Origin: CAZRIE01 sp964600075
Lineage (GTDB): Bacteria; Bacteroidota; Bacteroidia; Flavobacteriales; Flavobacteriaceae
Length of the DNA stretch: 37,579 nt
Direction of reading: 5' to 3'
NCBI GenBank assembly: GCA_964600075.1
Contig: CAZRIE010000034.1
Span: 1 to 37,579 of the forward strand
Position 1 is the first letter of the stretch, and every line of letters starts with the position of its first letter. Shown in pieces: positions 34,204 through 37,579 of the stretch. The position numbers and the translations under genes are program-made. The notes beneath the pieces are model-generated. The model had not been told where the DNA came from. It worked only from the letters and a program-made list of their open reading frames with translations, and made no database searches.

Positions 34204-36453
34204 ATGGATAATAGCGAAAACAACGATGCCCACGGTAATGCTTTGGACATCAATGACTCTAGTAAATGCCCCTATTTGGGCGGAACATTAAAGCAAACTG
34301 CTGGTGGCGGAACTACTAACCAAGATTGGTGGCCCAACCAGTTAAGGTTGAATGTACTTCGTCAAAATTCTTCTCTGACGAACCCTATGGATGAAAATTT
34401 CGTCTATGCGGAGGAATTTAAGTCTTTGGATTTGGCCGTTGTAAAGAAAGACATTGTAGAAGCATTAACGACTTCTCAAGATTGGTGGCCGGCAGATTAC
34501 GGTCATTACGGACCTTTTATGATTCGTATGGCCTGGCATAGCGCAGGTACCTATCGTATCGGAGATGGTCGTGGTGGTTCCAGTTCGGGATCGCAACGTT
34601 TCGCACCCTTGAATAGCTGGCCAGATAATGGTAATCTAGATAAGGCAAGATTGCTTTTATGGCCTATTAAGAAAAAGTATGGCAAAAAACTTTCTTGGGC
34701 AGACCTAATGATTCTCACAGGTAACTGTGCCTTGGAATCTATGGGCTTTAAGACTTTCGGCTTTGCTGGTGGTCGTGAAGATATTTGGCAGCCTGAAGAA
34801 GATATCTATTGGGGCTCTGAAGCCGAGTGGATGGGTAATGAAGAACGTTTCTCTGACGGAGAATATGAATTGGAAGCCAACCTTGGAGCCTCGCATATGG
34901 GACTTATCTACGTAAACCCAGAAGGGCCTAACGGCAACCCTAATCCGTTAGGAACCGGAAAACTAATAAGAGAAACTTTCGGCCGTATGGCTATGAACGA
35001 TGAAGAGACTGTAGCCCTTACCGCTGGAGGCCATACCTTCGGAAAAGCGCATGGCGCAGCTAACCCAGATGAATATGTTGGCCCGGAACCTGCAGGCGCA
35101 CCGATGGCGGAACAAAGTATGGGATGGAAAAACTCATTCGGAACAGGGGTACTTGACGATGCTATAACAAGTGGAATTGAAGGTGCTTGGACACCAAACC
35201 CGACGAAATGGGACCACGACTATTTTGATGTGCTTTTAGGTTATGATTGGGAGTTGACCAAAAGTCCGGGAGGAGCAAACCAATGGAAGCCTACCGCAGC
35301 ATCGGCTGCTAAAAAAGCTCCACGTGCAGGTGATGCTTCGAAAACCCAAGAGTTGATGATGACCGATGCGGATATGGCCATGAAAGTAGATCCAAGGTAT
35401 CTTGAAATCTCTAAACGTTTTCAGGCAAATCCGGCAGAATTTGAAGATGCTTTTGCCCGTGCATGGTTTAAATTAACACATAGGGATATGGGGCCCGTTT
35501 CTCGGTATTTAGGTCCCGAAGTGCCTAAGGAGGAACTTGTTTGGCAAGATCCAGTACCAGCGGTCAATCATGAATTGGTAAACGATGCCGATATCGTCGA
35601 ATTGAAAAAACGACTATTGGCTTCAGGCTTATCGATTTCTCAATTGGTTACTACCGCTTGGGCCTCTGCATCAACATATCGCGATTCAGATAAACGTGGT
35701 GGTGCCAACGGCGCCCGTATTCGTTTAGCCCCACAAAAGAACTGGGAAGTAAACAACCCTGCGGAACTTTCTAAAGTTCTTGGTGTTCTGGAAGGTATAC
35801 AGAAAGAATTCAATGAAGCGAAATCTGGAAACGTAAAAGTTTCATTGGCAGATTTAATCGTTCTTGGCGGAAGTGCAGGTATAGAAGATGCGGCAAGAAA
35901 CGCCGGTCACGAAATAACCGTGCCTTTTACCGCGGGTCGTACGGATGCTTCCCAAGAGCAAACCGATGTAGAATCATTTGCGGCTCTTGAACCCAAAGCG
36001 GATGGATTCAGAAATTATAAAAATTCGGATTACAAAGCAAAAGCTGAAGCGATGCTAATAGATCGCGCACAGTTGATGAAGCTTACGGCTCCGGAAATGA
36101 CGGTTTTAATAGGTGGTATGCGTGTACTTGACACGAACTTTGATAAGTCTAGACACGGAGTCTTGACCGACCGTCGTGAAGTATTGACCAATGATTTCTT
36201 TGTAAACCTTCTTGATCTAAGCGTGAAATGGGAGGACGCTTCTGAAGATGAAAGTGTTTTCTCAGGTCGAGCCCGTAAGTCAGGAAGTATCAAATGGACA
36301 GGTACTCGTGCAGATCTTATAATTGGATCTAATACTGAATTACGTGCCTATGGCGAAGTTTATGCGTGTGATGACTCACAAAAGAAGTTCATAAAAGACT
36401 TCGTTGCCACATGGACAAAAGTGATGAACCTAGACCGTTTTGATTTGGCGTAA
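34204..36453 (+). CDS. katG: Catalase-peroxidase
   Basis: Haem enzyme that removes hydrogen peroxide (catalase) and oxidises organic donors (peroxidase). From the ATG at 34204 it is 749 residues; a GTG at 34174 would add ten residues and cannot be ruled out. N-terminus S-K-C-P-Y-L-G-G-T-L-K-Q-T-A-G-G-G-T is family-typical. Distal residues are R108, W111, H112 (RMAWHSAGTYR) and the proximal haem ligand is H277 (GGHTFGKAHGA). The Trp-Tyr-Met adduct needed for catalase activity can form from W111, Y236 and M262, with the expected 26-residue Tyr-Met spacing. Both the active N-terminal and the structural C-terminal halves are complete. No OxyR or Fur gene is adjacent. A terminator follows. Confidence 0.98.
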   Translation: MDNSENNDAHGNALDINDSSKCPYLGGTLKQTAGGGTTNQDWWPNQLRLNVLRQNSSLTNPMDENFVYAEEFKSLDLAVVKKDIVEALTTSQDWWPADYGHYGPFMIRMAWHSAGTYRIGDGRGGSSSGSQRFAPLNSWPDNGNLDKARLLLWPIKKKYGKKLSWADLMILTGNCALESMGFKTFGFAGGREDIWQPEEDIYWGSEAEWMGNEERFSDGEYELEANLGASHMGLIYVNPEGPNGNPNPLGTGKLIRETFGRMAMNDEETVALTAGGHTFGKAHGAANPDEYVGPEPAGAPMAEQSMGWKNSFGTGVLDDAITSGIEGAWTPNPTKWDHDYFDVLLGYDWELTKSPGGANQWKPTAASAAKKAPRAGDASKTQELMMTDADMAMKVDPRYLEISKRFQANPAEFEDAFARAWFKLTHRDMGPVSRYLGPEVPKEELVWQDPVPAVNHELVNDADIVELKKRLLASGLSISQLVTTAWASASTYRDSDKRGGANGARIRLAPQKNWEVNNPAELSKVLGVLEGIQKEFNEAKSGNVKVSLADLIVLGGSAGIEDAARNAGHEITVPFTAGRTDASQEQTDVESFAALEPKADGFRNYKNSDYKAKAEAMLIDRAQLMKLTAPEMTVLIGGMRVLDTNFDKSRHGVLTDRREVLTNDFFVNLLDLSVKWEDASEDESVFSGRARKSGSIKWTGTRADLIIGSNTELRAYGEVYACDDSQKKFIKDFVATWTKVMNLDRFDLA

Positions 36454-36491
36454 GTACGAGTTGCTTTAGCGTAATAAATATTTAGGAATTA

Positions 36492-36520
36492 AGGGTGGCC
36501 TTTTGGGGCCGCCCTTTTTG
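36492..36520 (+). terminator. Intrinsic terminator after katG
   Basis: Nine-bp GC-rich stem AGGGTGGCC (36492-36500) with GGCCGCCCT (36507-36515), one G-T wobble, and then TTTT. It lies 39 bases after the katG stop and has clear orientation. Confidence 0.85.
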
Positions 36521-36613
36521 TGCTTTAATGCTATTGAAGTATTTGCGGAACTATGAATCGGTAAACTTCCTATGTACTCGAAGACTTTATTCGCATACGT
36601 TTACCCGCGCTGG

Positions 36614-37579
36614 TTACAACTCCAGTTTGTTCATTTTTTCCTTTTCATAGCGACTATCTTCAGTGGGATATCGTAAAGATTGGTCGTATTTTCCAGATTG
36701 TTTGGCCAGAGACCATAGTAAACTTTCTCCAGCAAAATCAGTGTCGGGTATCTTTTCGAATATGTTGTCTTGATATGCTTTATCTGCATTTGTTACTTCC
36801 CAACCTTCATCCTTAAATTTTTCGATGAGGTCGCCGAGAAATAATGCGGATGTCAAATTGTGATGAAGTAAGAGCGTATGATTAATATGTCTTCCGTTCA
36901 TCTCGTACGATAGCTTTTCATAGTAGTTGGCCCTTTCGAGTATGTGTTGAAGGTAGAAATCTTTAAACCTGTCAACGTCAGTTCTTTCAAAACCTTTGTC
37001 TTTAATTCTTTCGATCAATCGTTGATTCACATACCAATCAGATGCGTCGATGGTCACATAGCCATTTATGTATTTGTTTTTGGCAAGAATGTTCCTGATA
37101 CTATCGACTTTGGATTTAGTTTCCCCTTCCTTTAAATAGGGGAATCGAAATAGTTTAATGCTATTGCCAAATTTTGAAATAATAGAGTCCGTTTTTAGCA
37201 ATTCGTTCTTAAAAAGAAGGAAAGTATTTTTCTCAGAATTGAAATTGGGATGTGTAAACGAATGATTGCCTAATTGATGTCCTTTTTTCATTCCAACTTT
37301 TCAATAAGAATTGCCCTTTTTTATCCAGTTTATTCTTGCCGGTAACAAAAAAACCGCTTTTAGATGTTCATTTTCAAGATGCGACAGTAGCATTTCGTTC
37401 CATTTCTCAAATTTGAAATGGGCTATGTCCATAGTGCTTCCATCGTCGAATGTAAAACTGACTATTGGTTTGGCAGCAATTTTTTTAGTAGCATTTTTTT
37501 TCGATTCGTTAGACGTTGAATTTTTGCATCCGTAGAATATTAGTAATAGGAAGAAGGTTATCGGCAGGTTATGTTTCAT
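36614..37579 (-). pseudogene. Polysaccharide deacetylase lipoprotein split by an in-frame TGA
   Basis: NodB-type deacetylase, whose family removes acetyl groups from peptidoglycan or other glycans. The 5' part (37579-37301) has a lipoprotein signal (lipobox F-Y-G-C, Cys near 18) and motif 1 (SFTFDDGS). A TGA stands at 37301-37303 in the reading frame. The same frame continues at once through K-V-G-M to motif 2 (GNHSFTHPNF) and motif 3 (FRFPYL), ending at 36614. Joined, it gives about 321 codons, one complete deacetylase. So the break is a nonsense mutation (for instance from TGG or another codon one base away) or a sequencing error, not a frameshift. The 225-residue 3' part begins with an internal ATG and lacks motif 1, so it would not be active alone. 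The ATG lies exactly at the window end. Confidence 0.8.

Noticed and set aside
36614..37291. The 225-residue 3' half of the deacetylase as its own gene
   Set aside because: It shares frame with the upstream part, lacks the T-F-D-D-G motif and a signal peptide, and begins at an ATG within the conserved domain.
37301..37303. TGA read as selenocysteine
   Set aside because: NodB deacetylases are not selenoproteins, the position is not catalytic, and I noticed no SECIS-like hairpin after it.

Overview
The window looks like a chromosomal segment of a marine-type Flavobacteriaceae bacterium (phylum Bacteroidota). The signs are gene content (HU-CCDC81/SPOR protein, DUF4292 lipoprotein, SusC-like plug domains with L-E-E-V-V-V boxes), absence of Shine-Dalgarno sequences, and promoters of the Bacteroidota type (TTG-N19-TAnnTTTG). 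Genus cannot be decided from sequence alone; a Maribacter/Zobellia-like organism is a guess. No tRNA, rRNA, CRISPR array, transposase or integrase was seen.

Left part (1-13.7 kb), mostly housekeeping: atpA and atpG (end of the ATP synthase operon; no atpD/atpC follows), a Tet-type MFS exporter, a small lipoprotein, a Wzx-like flippase with its own clear promoter, dut, then an envelope trio (TPR protein, DUF4292 lipoprotein, EnvC-like protein with a metal-site-less LytM domain). An aldo/keto reductase and an acyl-CoA thioesterase converge, and a HU-CCDC81/SPOR envelope protein diverges from dprA.

Central part (13.7-30 kb), the unusual region: an array on the minus strand of four ~840-residue paralogues and one 1229-residue fused relative. 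Each has a signal peptide, a macroglobulin MG2-like domain, further beta-sandwich regions, a TonB-receptor plug domain without any beta-barrel, and a C-terminal segment resembling the A2M (alpha-2-macroglobulin) motif but no thioester domain. Between them lie two decayed copies with large internal deletions. One is the remnant of a second copy of the long gene, showing that a long-gene/short-gene pair was duplicated as a block. Several copies carry homopolymer runs in the signal peptide or in one particular linker, where slippage could switch them. The array abuts a truncated AraC-type regulator fragment. Function is unknown; I infer an envelope or periplasmic role.

Right part (30-37.6 kb): FKBP-type isomerase, a tiny membrane protein, trpS, a PlsC-like acyltransferase, an SGNH esterase, katG with a good terminator, and a lipoprotein polysaccharide deacetylase split by an in-frame TGA stop at the window edge.
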